Assembly: GCA_951640195.1 (NCBI GenBank)
Contig: OX621167.1
Coordinates: forward strand, 62,001 to 126,000
Length of the DNA stretch: 64,000 nucleotides
Direction of reading: 5' to 3'
Source: Porpolomopsis calyptriformis
Taxonomy: Eukaryota > Basidiomycota > Agaricomycetes > Agaricales > Hygrophoraceae
Made by a program: the position numbers and the translations under genes. Under the pieces are notes generated by a model that saw nothing but the letters and a program-made list of their open reading frames with translations, was not told the origin of the DNA and did not search any database. Position 1 is the first letter of the stretch; every line of letters starts with the position of its first letter. Positions 33,607-47,353 of this stretch are shown one piece after another.

Positions 33607-35214
33607 ATGGCTGAAGTTTTCGCCAACGATGAAAGCCTCTGGAATCAGTCGACAACCCCCCCCGTTAGCAAGTTCACTAAATGGACCTTTGGACGTAATT
33701 TCATCTGGATAGGCACGATATGCTGCGAATTGCATGATGATGGCCTCCCAGCATTCGAGCTTGCGCTCTTTGATGCGCACTACATGTATTGGCATACAAG
33801 TGCTACTGGCCAGTACAGCCATAACTACAACTACCACACTCGGTTGCGTGCTGCCATAGAGGACTACTTCAAGGGGGTGAAGGGGCATAATTTGCGCTCG
33901 CCTGAAGTCCTCACCCCATGGCTATGGCGAACATTCTGTGGATGCACCCATATCCCAGAGGGCCGCAATGACTTTATGGAACTCATTAAGAGATATGGTG
34001 CCTGGAAGGATGAAGGCATGCCTGCACCCTCTCTGGACGGTGAGTGTAATGAGATATTTATTCACGCTTCGATTTTAATTTTAATTGACACGCAGAGTGG
34101 GAAAGGGCTTTAAAAACCCCCAGTGTCCAGCTTTATCTGCCCAGGTGGCTAGAAATTTCAAAAGACCACCTAGGCTTCCCAGAGAAAAAGACAAGACTTT
34201 ACGCCTGGCAATTCCATGTGTTTTTGCGAGCATGCCCAAGCAGTACTATTGCAGCTGGTAAGACATTGCGTTTTCTCTGCTTGTTGAAGACTAACTATTT
34301 GGTGTAAAAGAGGCAAACAAACCATTGAAATTTGTCGACACCCCGATCTATGCCTTTTTCTCCAAGGAAGAGCGTTCCACGATGCCTTGGATACGTCTGC
34401 TTGCAGACCCATCCTTGGTATGCCCACGCTCCACCTCCCTCGTTGACCACAAAGCTCTACAAAAGCTTAACCCAGGCGCCGAATTGGATGACTCTATCCT
34501 AGGCTCATACATCGATCTCTGTCGGGCTCAGAATAAGGATAAAGAAGTAAAACTGATATCGACATATTTCTGGCCTCAGGTATCAAACCTAGACCACAAG
34601 GATTATGGTGGCGCAACAAGGTTGCTCTCTGCAGAGTTGGTAAGCCCTTTTCCCAAACGTTTCCTTCCTTCCATCGATCTGACAGGTTACCAAGAATGGC
34701 CAAAAGGTCAAACGTGGATGGTATGCAGCTGCTTTGTCCTCCATCAACGAGACGTTGGAAACCTTGAAGTCCCTTTATATCCCCGTAAACCAAAACCAAA
34801 ATCACTGGCTGCTGCTGAGGATGAACTTCACGGATCGACGCTGGGAGTTCTATGATAGTATGACTGCATGCGGAAATGCGAAGACCCGGGCAGGCATTAT
34901 TAAAGTGAGATTTTCAAGCCACAGAGTTCCTGATTAAATGCTGACAGGTGTCGAAAAAGGCTGTCAGCGATTATCTCACCACTGAGGTGAATTATAATCT
35001 CTCTGGGTGGAATTGCGAAACAGATATGTCTGTGCCGCAACAAAAAGGGTCCACAGATTGCGGGGTGTATACCTGTCAATATCTCAAGTGGCTGGTCAAC
35101 GGTATGGCTATACCTTCAGTTTTGGAAGAGGCTGATGTTGCTGATTTTCGGAATATGATGATCATGGAGCTGGTTTCTGGGAAGCTTAGGATTGGCGATC
35201 GCAAGGAATCTTAA
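33607..35214 (+). CDS. Ulp1-like protease, copy 2
   Basis: Second copy of the gene at 4297-5904. Exons 33607-34039, 34096-34257, 34311-34639, 34686-34904, 34948-35214. The His, Asp, Gln and Cys active-site residues are all present; product identical. Confidence 0.9.
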
Positions 35215-35348
35215 TATACACTCACTGTACTATTCACCTGGTTTTTGTCTGAAGATGGGGTAGCTTTATTAGCTGTAATAGCATTCAGCATTCGTTCAGC
35301 ATTCGTTCATTCAGCCATTCTATTCATTTGTGCATCGCAACCTTGTCT

Positions 35349-37355
35349 TCATTTCATCATTTCCTCAACATACTTATGAAAGTTGTGCATGGCACCTTTG
35401 GCAATGAGGGCGTGTATGCCTTTGAACGTTCTCTTCATGAAAACCAACTCGTCGTTGTCCTCAAACATAGTGAAATTTGCCAAGTCTTGTCGCTTTTTCC
35501 ACTCCATCACCAGATTCTTGATCTAGTCAGAAAAATGGATGGATGCAATACCCCCATATTCGACAGAAAGACATACCATGTCTACATCAAAGTGTGACAA
35601 ATCGACCCATATGCCTTTCTTGTCGTATCCTTTCGTTGCATCCGATAGATCAAGGAGGTGGGTTGCGAGGTCATCTGCATTACCGCTGAGTGGCTGAAGG
35701 AGCAATTTCACCCAACGTGGGATGGGTTCTGGTTCTAGCTTATCGTGACCATCATCCACGACCTAGAAGAAAAAGGATGGCTACCGTCACCATCCATCTG
35801 GACTTGTACTCCGAATGACTCGAATGCAAGCCTGATACCCACCAGAGTGGTGTCTGTAGCGCGCCCCTTCCCCTTCGTATCCTAGGAGACATACATATAA
35901 GCATACACGAGGCACATGATGGGGAAAATACTATACCCTTTTCCTTTTCTCAACCTCTATTTCTGGATCCAGACCTACAAGCAGGCTTTCGGATAGATTT
36001 CGATTTCGATTTTTCTGGACGAATTCTTGGATAAATCGCCATTGCTTCTGACTAGGTATGAAGAAGATAAGACCCACCTGCTGAGGGTGATTCACAGATG
36101 GTATAGCTGAGGAGGGTATACGCCTTGCCAATGAGGGCTGCTTAGGGCGTCTTACCTGTACAAATCATTCAAATACAAACATAAAACTACAAACAAACCT
36201 GGAAGTCCTTGCCAGGAGAAGCAGGTAGTGACTTTGCTGAGACGCCTGCTTCTGCTTCTGGTTTTGTATTCGCTTGAATTCTCTGTGTATGGTGAATATG
36301 ACGCCATTGAAAAATAACATAGTCGGTACCTTTCTCATGGCCTTTTTTCTGGGGACATCACCCCCCGTTAATGCAGGGAGGGTCTGAAAGAAATCCATAG
36401 GGCAAGATGCAACCCTCTCTCCACTCCTCAGAATCCGTGCTTTGGGGAAATCATTAGATAATTCAACATGCTTGTCCTTGCGTGGGCGTCCTCGCTTCCT
36501 TTTTGGAGCTCATGAAATTAATTGAATGATAAGTACTTAACAAGCTATCGAATTGACATCAGGATCACACACCTTCACCTTCACCCTCACCTTGATCGTT
36601 ATCATCTTGTTCATATTCGTGTTCGTGTTCATACCCAGGTCCAAGTTCAAGCTCAGGTACACGCTCAAGTTCCACGGAGGAGATCGCGACAGCCTCCAAA
36701 CGATTGGTGAACCCAAATAAGATGCAGTCTGCTTCGAAACCGTCAAGCCAGGTGGTGCAATTCGATCGGTCACTGAAAGGATCAACGGATTTTAGGACTT
36801 GGGGAAGCCAGTAGAATTCTTTGCTCTACTTCCAGGATAAAAGGTCTGGGTATACAAGCATTTATTACTCAAGCCTAGCCTTGAAAATATCGATATCTTA
36901 CCATACCACCAGTGTTGTCTGGAAGAATAATGGCTTCTAAGCTCGGCTTCGAATGCTTTGAGTTTTTTGGGCTGGTGGGCCTTCCCTAGCTCCAGTCGAA
37001 CACAGAACCGATGAACGACATCAGGAATCCAAAGACTGCCAGATGCAGGCTTTTCTCTTTGCGCTTCCTTTATGATATACGTCCTAAGCATGTCATACCA
37101 TACCATCAACTTTCCAAGATGACTCCCTCCATCCTCTTTTTGAAATTGCAGCTGAAGCTGGCACAAGTCAATGACGGTGAATATTGGCCTCCACTTTATC
37201 GGGAGAGAACAAATATGTTGGGCCGCTTGGACTGACATGAGTCCATCCTGGGTGGTGTTTTTGATATAGCATCGTGAGGATAGCGGAACCGTGGCCTGCG
37301 GGACCTTTCCAACAGGCCACCAGCTAGTTTCGAGAGCATGCAAATCAGTCTCCAT
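35349..37355 (-). CDS. AT-hook protein, copy 2
   Basis: Second copy of the gene at 6039-8045, with the same exon structure, AT-hook and acidic stretch. No change seen. Confidence 0.7.
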
Positions 37356-38013
37356 GGATTTTATCAAGAGATTTAGCAAGATGCACTAAAGTGATCGGGG
37401 CAAGTATGGTTTGTTTGTCGAGATTTATCAGCTACGCCTGCTATACTTCACTGCATATACCGTATTGAGTCGATGGAGCTGTAGATTGAGCTAAAAAGTA
37501 GAGGACAACTGTGGAATAACACTGCGCCATTCGATCCTGATCCTGCCACCTTCTTCTACCTGCCCTTCTCCCTTGCGTTCACTTAGAGGCCTGGCTGAAA
37601 TAAATGCATTCCGTTTGAAGCAAAGGTTGGAGAGCAGTCTAACAGAGTTTCAGTGTACTCCTCTGAACCGAACCGCTCTGTTCCGAACAGAGTGTACTTG
37701 GTTAAAAGGTGGTGATACATTGTGGTGCAGTGAAGCTAAGAGGCAAGAACCAGGCCGACCGAAGGTGAATGGTAACATAGCGCTGTGTAGCACTGACTAA
37801 CTGCATGACGCATGCAGCGTTCGCTGACAGGACATGAACCTACTGCGGTCTGAGAATTAAGGGGCGAGAAAACCAAGCCAATCGACAGTGAGCGTGGGCA
37901 GAGCTCGTTTGCCACAAGCCACAATAATCGTGGCATCCACACTATAAAATCCCCTCATTTTTTCTCGACCCCAATTCTCCACTTTCTCCCTAAGCCACCA
38001 CCCACCATCCATC

Positions 38014-38757
38014 ATGATCCTCCTTCCCCTAGAGCTGTGGTTCAAAATAATCTCCCACATTCAGGACAGGCCCAGGGATCTACTCGCACTATCCCTAGTG
38101 AATAGGGATGTTTCCTCCGCTGTGTTGCCCTCCCTGGCCCAATATGCCATCGTCAATCCATTGCCACAGCCGCGACACCCTATCCACCTTGTTGAGTTCA
38201 CCGCCATTTCGGAGTGGGGCGGCGATTTGGTTCAGGAACATCTGGAGATGGCCGGGAGTAACCTGTGGGTCGCCAGGTTGGGATTCGATGCCTCCGGATG
38301 TCAGTGTTTTAGTTTATTCCTATATGTCTGGGCTTTATCACTAATCCCGCATAAAGATGACTGCCTAGAACTCGAGCGGTTAAGCTTTTCCCGCAACTTA
38401 TACCTCAGGGAAGTTACCCTCTCTGGATTACGACTAAAAATGCCGGGTCACTACGACACAATCGATATCTCGAGAATATTTGCTGGATGTCTGATGAGTG
38501 CTTTGACCAAGTTCACTCTGGATCTTACACGGGCCAACCTGGATAACTGCGTCAACGTCAATTGGGCCCTCCTCGACGCATATCTTTCCTCGAGACCTTC
38601 CCTTCAATCTGTGCACATTTTAGGCCCTCTGTTTGTGATAGAGGTCAACGATATCATGCCACTGATTGGCACCAAGGGCATCCTTAGGGTGACATCCATG
38701 CCAACCCTGCCGGAACCATCGGTACCATGGCCATCCCTATCGTGGGTGGGTATGTAA
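38014..38757 (+). CDS. F-box protein copy A, unit 2
   Basis: Second copy of the 247-aa F-box gene at 8704-9447; identical product, including the shortened C-terminus. Confidence 0.8.
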   Translation: MILLPLELWFKIISHIQDRPRDLLALSLVNRDVSSAVLPSLAQYAIVNPLPQPRHPIHLVEFTAISEWGGDLVQEHLEMAGSNLWVARLGFDASGCQCFSLFLYVWALSLIPHKDDCLELERLSFSRNLYLREVTLSGLRLKMPGHYDTIDISRIFAGCLMSALTKFTLDLTRANLDNCVNVNWALLDAYLSSRPSLQSVHILGPLFVIEVNDIMPLIGTKGILRVTSMPTLPEPSVPWPSLSWVGM

Positions 38758-39180
38758 GCGAGGCAGGAAGAAGTTTTGAAGAAGGAAGGGTAGTGGAAGG
38801 GGGCAGGATACGGGTTGAATGGGAATGTGGTGACGTTATCCTGTAGCCATCTGTTGCAATGGATCGCGTATGATGACCCTGCCTGATACTGATGAGTCTG
38901 GATTGGAAGATATCGTCCTCTTGAGACGACCCAAGCCCAAGGCGGAGAACACAGAGAGAGATCGTTGTCATTGTTGCTGCATCTGTGTCTACTTTTTATA
39001 TGTATACGACATCGAAGGGGTCTAACCTACAAAGCGAAGCGCTTTGTGATCCTTTGATAGCACGATATTACTGAGAAGAAAGATTGTTGGATTGCGCAGC
39101 GGCTGCAAGTAATATCGAACTGTTGCTTTTGTCACCCACGCAGATTCGCCCTGCCATTTCCCATCGGAGAGATCCCTAAA

Positions 39181-39320
39181 GCTAAATATGTAGCAACTCG
39201 TGCTGCAAAGGAAGCCTTATGGCTCCGCACCTTTATTGGTGAAGTATTTGGCCCAATCCCGTCTCAACTATCTTTTCAAACAACCAATCGGCTATCGTGC
39301 TATCAAAGGATCACAAAGCC
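39181..39320 (+). pseudogene. Copia RNase H remnant, unit 2
   Basis: Second copy of the remnant at 9871-10010, with the same frameshift and lost Asp. Confidence 0.8.
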
Positions 39321-39533
39321 CTGACCCCTTTGATGTCGCATACATATAAAAAGTAGACACAGATGCAAATGTATGTAGTAACAATGACAACGATCTCTCT
39401 CTGTGTTCTCTGACTTCGGCTTGGGTAGTCTCAAGAGGACAATATCTTCCACTTCGGACTGGTCAGTATCAGCCAGGGTCATAACGGATCCATTTCAACA
39501 GATTGTTACAGGATAACATTGCCCCGTTCCTAT

Positions 39534-40337
39534 TCAACCTGTATCCTGCCCCGTTCCACTCCCCTTCCTTCTTCGAAACTTCCTCCTACGTATCCGCCCA
39601 GATATAGATGGCCATGGTACCAATGGTACCGATGGTTCCGGCAAAGTTGGCCTGAACGTGACATCAAGGATGCCCTTCGCGGTGACCAGTGGCATGATAT
39701 CGCTGACCTCCATCACAGACAGAGGGCCTAAAATGTGCACAGATTGAAGGGAAGGTCTCGAGGAAAGATATGCGTCGAGGAGGGCCCAATTGACTTTGAT
39801 GCAGTTATCCCAGTTGGCCCGTGTAAGATTGAGAGTGAACTTGGTCAAATCTTCCATAGAACATCCAGCAAATATCCTCGAGATATCGATTAGGTTGACG
39901 TTACCCGGCCGTCTTAGTCGTAATCCAGAGAGGGTAACTTCCCTGAGCCACACGTTGTGGAAAAAGTTTAGGTGCGTGAGTTCGACGCAGTCATCTTCAT
40001 GCGGGGTTAGCGATAAAACCCAGACACATAGGAATAACCTGAAACACTGACAACCGGACGTATTGAATCCCAACCTGGTGACCCTCAGGTTGCTCCCAGC
40101 CCTCTTCAAATTTTGCTGAACCCAACCGCCGTGCCAATTCCTGATGGAGGTGAATTCAAGGAAACGAATCGGGTGTTGCGGCTTTGGCATTGGATCGACA
40201 AGCATGTATCGGGCCAGGAATGGAAACACAACGGAGGCAAAGTTCCTGTTTACTAGTGCCAGTGCGAGCAGATCTTGGGACGAGTTCTGAATGTAGGGGA
40301 TAATTTTGAGCCACAGATCTATGGGAAGGGAAATCAT
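39534..40337 (-). CDS. F-box protein copy B, unit 2
   Basis: Second copy of the 267-aa F-box gene at 10224-11027; identical product. Confidence 0.78.
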   Translation of the reverse strand: MISLPIDLWLKIIPYIQNSSQDLLALALVNRNFASVVFPFLARYMLVDPMPKPQHPIRFLEFTSIRNWHGGWVQQNLKRAGSNLRVTRLGFNTSGCQCFRLFLCVWVLSLTPHEDDCVELTHLNFFHNVWLREVTLSGLRLRRPGNVNLIDISRIFAGCSMEDLTKFTLNLTRANWDNCIKVNWALLDAYLSSRPSLQSVHILGPLSVMEVSDIMPLVTAKGILDVTFRPTLPEPSVPLVPWPSISGRIRRRKFRRRKGSGTGQDTG

Positions 40338-40452
40338 GATGGATGATGGTGGTTTTGGGAGACTTTCGGCTGCTCTATATACTAAGTCGACCTCGACGCT
40401 TTGACTCACTCTCAACTAAAATCGATTATTCACGTGGCTAGGGTCGCTTAAA

Positions 40453-41018
40453 ATGCCACAGTTTGACAGGGTGAACCTGAACGGTCCTCTACTACGACCA
40501 TCTCCAGCAGTCTTCTTCATGACTGTGTCCGCGTCGCCTCACTTGGCCACTAGATCTCAATCTCAGAGGGTTACGACCTCAGACCAGATGGAGGGTGAGG
40601 GAAACCCCATGGGACCAGGATCTGCGGGGAATCAAAGTCACGCTGCCCAACATCACCAGGTGAGCTTGCTCTTTTCCTTTTTTTCAGGTTGACAGAGGGG
40701 ACGTGTTAGGCGAATGAGATGAACATCCCCAAAGCTGTCAGCCCGAGAAGAAGAAAGCAATGGAAGGCCAAATTTTTGTCGGATGAGGAAACTGAAGAAA
40801 CACTACCGACCGTCTATGTCAATTCAAAGAACACGAAGATGACAACCATAGCAGAGCCGTCGGTAAACACCCAGTCGACAACGGATGGCGATGGCAAGAT
40901 AGCCGAAGAGATCCAGCAAACAATCCACTGTGGGATCGTCACTGCGCCAACCCAGCCGGGGACTGATAATGACCCCATTGGACCACAGTCGACGGAGAGC
41001 CATGGGATTGATGGTTAG
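40453..41018 (+). CDS. Hypothetical protein, unit 2, doubtful
   Basis: Second copy of the two-exon frame at 11143-11708 (exons 40453-40659 and 40710-41018), with the same reservations. Confidence 0.4.
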
Positions 41019-42256
41019 GGGTCAGAGAGATCAAAACGATTTCAAACAGTTACGGCGAGAGGATGGAAATGCTGAGGTTGGGATCGAACGGTAAGGCTTT
41101 CATTAAAAAATCTGAATATCAGGCCCCTGTGTTGAATAATATGGTTATCAAGATTCGGCACGCAATCTCTCAGATGCAGTAGAGAAGCATGGATGGTGAC
41201 CCTTGCCATCCCTCCCGTCTGTAGATTCCACCTTGTTCTCCCTTAGCCAACTTCCTCTTTACCTTCTTCTCAGGGTGGCCCTCGTACCCATTCTCACTCC
41301 CGCACTCTCTTTTCCTACATTTCATCTGCTCACGCACGTCGGATATTCCCTATGAATTGAATTTTCATTATGACCTTTTGTGTTGGTATCCAGATGACCA
41401 CTCACCAAGGTGCAAACCATTCACCGCTTCTCCAACATCATCAAGGATGGCAGTCACGCTCCATTACAAAGTGAGAAATAAGTGATTCTGAGTCGTCTGA
41501 AGAAGCACAAAGATGTCTTTCAGCCGTACTTTAATCTTATGTTGCTATACTAGGTGTACCCAAGGCCCTTTACCTCGGCATGTCGTAGATTGACGGCATT
41601 TAAAGTTTTCTTAGCAGGCAAGTATTGCGTTCCATAATACAGGCTATCGATAAGGTTGAAGACATTAGCAAACCTTTGCCAAAATGAGACTGTTGGAAGG
41701 AAGGGAAGGGAAATCAACGAAAAACAGTAACTAAATCACTCAATCACCCCCTCACATCTTTTCAGTGATGAAAATTTCTAGTTACTGAAAAACAATACCA
41801 CAGAGTAGGTTTGTAGGTGCGGATCATTAGCAAATTGGAAAACTTACATTTAGCTAAGGCGGCAGCTGACTAGTCTACATTAAATTGACTTCACCATGCC
41901 CAAAGTACATCTAATCATTGCATGATCACCACGAATCAGTGCCAGTTGATCTGTTTATCAGTAAATTTCAGTTACGAATGCTGTAATACAATGAGAAAGT
42001 CGCTACTATTCAAACGAGAAAAAGAGACCTTCGGTGATAAAATTTCATCGATTTTAGTTCCAATGGAGATGACCTCAACATCTCACTTGATTTTATGGTT
42101 CATCCTTCTTTTATAATTACACTCACGATTGTCCAAACTGCCTCTTTTGAAGTGCGCAGCCAAGCATAAGTTATGCTGGGCTCGATTTGAACACCTACCA
42201 AATATAGGATTAACAAACATTCACAAGTTCCAAAAGCACTACCGAATCCGAATCCA

Positions 42257-43691
42257 ATGGCAAATCTCGATTTTATTCTCAACGATACCCATAGATGGCA
42301 GGATGGCATCTCAGAGGTTCAACCAAGCAGCTGGCTGTGTCTATTTGAATTGGAGAATTCAAAGAACTACCTGTTCAAACCGATGGGTTCCGATACAAAG
42401 ATACGCTGGAAGTATTTTCCATTGGAATTCATTGCCTTTAATATCATCACGAATCAGTCTCGCCACTTTTCCTTGCCATTCATGCTGTGCCAACAGGTTG
42501 CGTTTCTTGATCTTCAATATTGGGCTAGCCTGGTTTCTGGAGATAAATCGATGTCGCGCTATTTAGAGCTGCTAAGGGATGACCTCCTTGAAGAATTCTT
42601 CGCAATGGAACCCCCTTCCAGCTTTAATGAACAACCTTGGAGTACCCGGCCTTGGGCCGTTCGAACGATGCACTCCTTTGGCCACTCGAAGCCTGACCGT
42701 GACGCTTATCTCACCACATGCAGAGAACAGGGCTGGGAGAGTTATATGCATGGCGACCCATTGGAATATCGTACGTGATGAATCGCTCCCAAAGTCCTGA
42801 TGGTTTATACTACGTTCTATAATAGGATGGACAGATATTTTCAACAAATATAAAAAACAAAATACCTGGATGAATTCGGGTCATCATATTATAGACAGCC
42901 TTGCAAGCGCACTGAACAAAGCGAGGGAACATATCTCTGTGGGCCCTTCAAACGTTTTACTCTCTGCAGCCGACCTTCTCGACAAAGGCGACACCTGTTT
43001 GGCACAACAAGCTGGTGTGTGAATGGGATCCATCGCTCTCATGCTACATCAGATATCCTGACTAAACGATCAGCCACAGTCAAGATCCCTGAGTTCGATA
43101 TAAGTATCGACCCAACACATGTGGATAAATCACCATTGGATGTCGCATTGGCACATTCTACCTCAAAAGCTGGTACGTGAATGGGATCTATGGGTCTCAT
43201 GCCACACCAGATATCAAATATCTAGACTGATGATGATGATCAGCCACAGAGGAGATTTCTTCTTCATTCGCAGGCGAAATCGAACAGAGGCTTAGGGCTC
43301 CGTTGCCAACATGCATCGTGCAGCCAAACAAGTTAGTTCATTCAGCCGCTCGATAACTTAGCATCCTTTGACTACTGTATAGCAGACAATCATCTACACG
43401 TGTGGCCATGGTACGAACCTCGGAACCTCCAAGTAGGCAGGCTACTCAACGTGAATTTATTTATTGCGTATTGATTTATTAACTTATTCTTATTCTTATT
43501 TCTCTCCCACTTCAACAGCACAGGTTGAACGAGGGAAAAACTACAAACAAAACAAGTGGAAGCGGAATAAAAAGAAGAAAATGAAGGCAGCTCTATTACG
43601 AGAGACAGAGGCTGAGTTAGCTGCGCGCAACCCACCCAGCCAACCAATGCGACCCAACCATTCAACCACACGGGTGAACCGAGGGAGATAA
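42257..43691 (+). CDS. FGHS-family stand-alone protein, unit 2
   Basis: Second copy of the six-exon gene at 12947-14381, including the duplicated introns; identical product. Confidence 0.78.
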
Positions 43692-44024
43692 TAGCTTCAA
43701 GGGTGTAGCGCATCTGCTGGGCCAAACACTAACCGCAAGTACAACGTGGGGCTCTATCTCCCTAAGGGATAGGGAGTCCAGAAGCTGCCACCTTTCTGTA
43801 TATGTAAATAAAGCAGATTGTGTTCGGCATATCTACTAGGTTACATGAGGTTGTAATTGGTTTCATCGCAGGCAAGGTAATGTATGTATTCATGTATGTT
43901 TTTTTTTTTTTTTCACGTGAGACATGAGCATCAAAGTCCAACTCAATTGTATCGATTGTAAAACTGTAACAAAGTACAGGCATATGATAGCAGCACATCA
44001 ATAGATAATGAATAGAAACTGTCC

Positions 44025-46704
44025 CTATGGCGGTGGAAGAAAAAGTTCGGTGGATAAACATTTTTCTTCACTGAGCGCCATCCAATGCTCTCCACTGACG
44101 AGTACTTCTGACTCCATAGCTGTCAGGCTGATTCCTGCCCTTTCTAGTATCGCCTTGATCTGTTTCTGGGCCTCGTTGATTTCTCCTTCTTCCTCCTGAA
44201 AAAGGACATCCCACTCGGTCATCGGAAGGTCTGGCCTTTTCTGCTCACCCGGCAAAAGGTACTCATTCGATTTGAGAATCATTCTGGCCAGCGCCAAGAA
44301 TGGCCGTCGATATATTTCTGGAAAGCTAGCTTTTAAACAAAAATGAGGGGATATCATTCATTCACGTGCTCACTTCGACTTTTGGCGACATGTGGAAGCG
44401 CTAAAACCATGCGAGAAAGCAACCTTGAGACGTGGTGATTTGCATTTGTTGAAAAATGACCATGCATATGGTCGAAGTCCCGCGATTGTTCAGTGAGGTG
44501 AAGCGTCTCATAGGTATAAAAGTGACCTCCCGAACAATAGCTTGGCGTGGGGGTGTATACGGCATGCCAAATGCCAGGAGGCATAATTCTGACACATAGA
44601 ATCAATATATGAGCATGAGTAATCAATTTTTAGAGTGTTAATAATATAAAAACTTACAGAATCTCCCCTGCAGAAAGAAACGTCGTGAAAATCTGAGCAT
44701 GTTGATTCAGTTGGTGTAGTTGACTGAAGCAAATATCCTTGTGCAGGCTGCGCAACTTGTTCCGGGAGTTGTGACTTTTTGTGTATCTAGGTCGAATAAT
44801 GGCCCAAATTTTTATCCCGGCGTGCGCATAGATCCAGGTACACAAGCCGTTAGCATCCTTGTGGGGGAATGTTACGAAGCCAGCATGCGTCAGCAGGTTC
44901 CACTGCATCATTTGCCAGGTGCACATCCGAATAACCTGTGGCCCTGGAAGGACTAGTTCTTGTCGAGTATTCGGCATCTTGTGATGCTTCGACTTGTCCT
45001 TTGGAGGGTGCTTCCAAAACTTCGCGAATGATTCATGTTTTGTGAGCTGGAATGCGAGTGCTTCGTCACTTATTCGACTGTTAAGGTTACTTGTTGAAAT
45101 AAGCCAATGTACAAGCTCTCAGCACTCTTACCATATAATAGAGGGGGCGGCATTTCTCAGTGAAGGGGCATCCAGGATATTTCCACAGATGTCTACACCC
45201 TCAGATGCCTCGATAAACTCCCCCAGGGAAGAGTGGCTGTGGATGATGCCATCTGACTCCTTCTTGGACCTACCAACTGCACGCAATCTTGCGTCTATAC
45301 AATATTAAACCACAGTAATCGTAGAGATGGATTTTACGTACCATGCCACTGAACTGGCTGGCTTAATGGACCCCTTGCTGCCTCAATCTCCTCCTTACAA
45401 AACGTCTCCGGACCTTCAAGATGTTGACCCTGTAATATAATGCATCGCTGATTAGCGAGATGGAGTCGCACGGCTTCATCGATGGCATGAAGTGGTTGGG
45501 AAGGTTCTCTTGGTGGGATAACGACATAGTTAGTTTCATCCAAGTCCCAGTTGTTTATCGAATGGGTTGCAGATGAACCATCAGGTGATTTGGCAAGCAC
45601 CTCAACTAATTTAGCGTCCTTAACAAAGCTTCAGTTAGCTGATCAAGAACGAGCACAAAATGATGGACGGACTGCATTTTGATGGCCCGGAACGTGAACC
45701 CATGGAAGTACGGTTTGCGACCCATTGGCCCATTGAATCGAGGATGCGTCCTGGGGAAAGTTCACTCCCCTCAACGAAGTAAAGTAGTCGTGCTTATTCT
45801 GGGTGAGGGGTGCTGATGTTATGCGTTATCTTCTTCTTCATAAGGATGATGCGATGCGAATAACTTCACATACCAGATATCGTAGCTGGTTGATGTTTTT
45901 TTCGACTCGTGGGTTCTTCATCATCGGACAAAGATCGTTTTTGGGGAAGACTAGCGGCGCTCACTCCTTGGCCCAGTTCATTGGGATGGTTGATGAATCC
46001 GATCGCAATAAGATATTGCAGCGAGTCAGATTTCTCTTGAGCGGCATCGCTTGAAGTGCCAGCCGTCGCTGGAGAGTCTGACCAAGTGTCGGTCGCAAGC
46101 ATCTCGTTCCCAAATGACACGACCCTGGATATGTGACTCTTCCAATCTTCAGTGAGCGATTTAATATCAGCTGTTGCACCCAATATTGATAAGATTACTC
46201 ACCATATTGAGTCGGATCGTCATCTTCATAAGGCAGACGGTTCTCGTTTTTGCAACGATCGGCATAGAGTTGGCGACCTGTTTGAGAGTGTCCAAATGAA
46301 TGGTAGACTCTGACGGCCCATTGCTTCACCGTCTTCAATCGCAATGATGCTTGAGTGAGCAGTTTACGATCCTCAAACCACAACTCATGCTGCACGGCCA
46401 AACAGAGGTTCTGGAGGTACTGTTTGATTCGTCCTGCATGTCGTACCTGGTTCTCTGCTTCAAGGCAGCTGTGGCGATGACTCAGGTCAAGGAAAGCAAG
46501 GATAGAGCGGTAATGGATGTGTATTTCGCGAGATCGCAGTGAGTTGTTGTGGTAGAAAAAGAGCTTGAATGTTGTTTGGGTCGATAATTCTGAGAAGCGC
46601 CAGAAATTGGACGGTTTATTCAAGAGGGTGGATGTCTTGGCTGGCCATAAAGCCTCATCATCAAATAGCTCTCCTTCTTTGTTGGCTATCGGTTGGGTGG
46701 CCAT
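44025..46704 (-). CDS. FGHS-JmjC protein, unit 2 (two base changes)
   Basis: Second copy of the gene at 14715-17394. It carries two of the three unit differences found. Position 45275 (A here, G at 15965) changes a Val codon silently. Position 45966 (C here, T at 16656) turns Glu into Gly in the linker encoded by exon 2 (NELGQ-E/G-VSAAS). Neither touches the iron ligands. Confidence 0.85.
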
Positions 46705-47353
46705 GATAATGAACGTATGTGTGGGGGTCACGTGGGTATTTATTCGATTAAAGAGTTTGAAAGCTACAAAGACGATATGATTCTATCCAGGACTTGGATT
46801 AGATCATGTGCTATAAATGAATGCCGTATTCTCAAGTTTGAGGGTGACAAAGAAGCCCTGACGTTTTCTTTGCCATTTGATTCATTCCACTACTCCTTCA
46901 TCTGGTTGAAGGAGTTATAAATATTACGGTGAAAACCATCATCCTCATTATAATTTATTGAAGTGAAGGATACAGATTGTGGAGGTGTGAGGTATACCGC
47001 TGAGGAAAGGTGGCTACAATGATCTGTAAGTCCCATGGTAACTTGCAGCTGCTGTTCGCATGTAAAAAAACAAAAAACATCAAGAAACTTTCATTATCAT
47101 CTTCGTCTTCATCTTCATCTTCATCTTCCTTTCGAATCGTGGAGGAATGGTAACACTGTTATCGGAGAATTGAGGCTGCCCCCCCTCTATCTCAGCTTGG
47201 ATCTTGGATCAGTATCAGCTTGGTAAATTCATCTGAATGAAATGCACCATGGGATCCCACTGGCTGATCATTATCAGCTGAAAGATTCATTGCTAGCTGT
47301 GAAATACTAAATGATCACAATGAGTGAATGTGAACCATGTGTGTCTTACAGAC

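Larger units (their letters stand above)
38010..40350. repeat. Inverted F-box duplication with Copia core, copy 2
   Basis: Second copy of the inverted duplication. Arms 38010-39065 and 39295-40350, spacer about 230 bp. Confidence 0.85.
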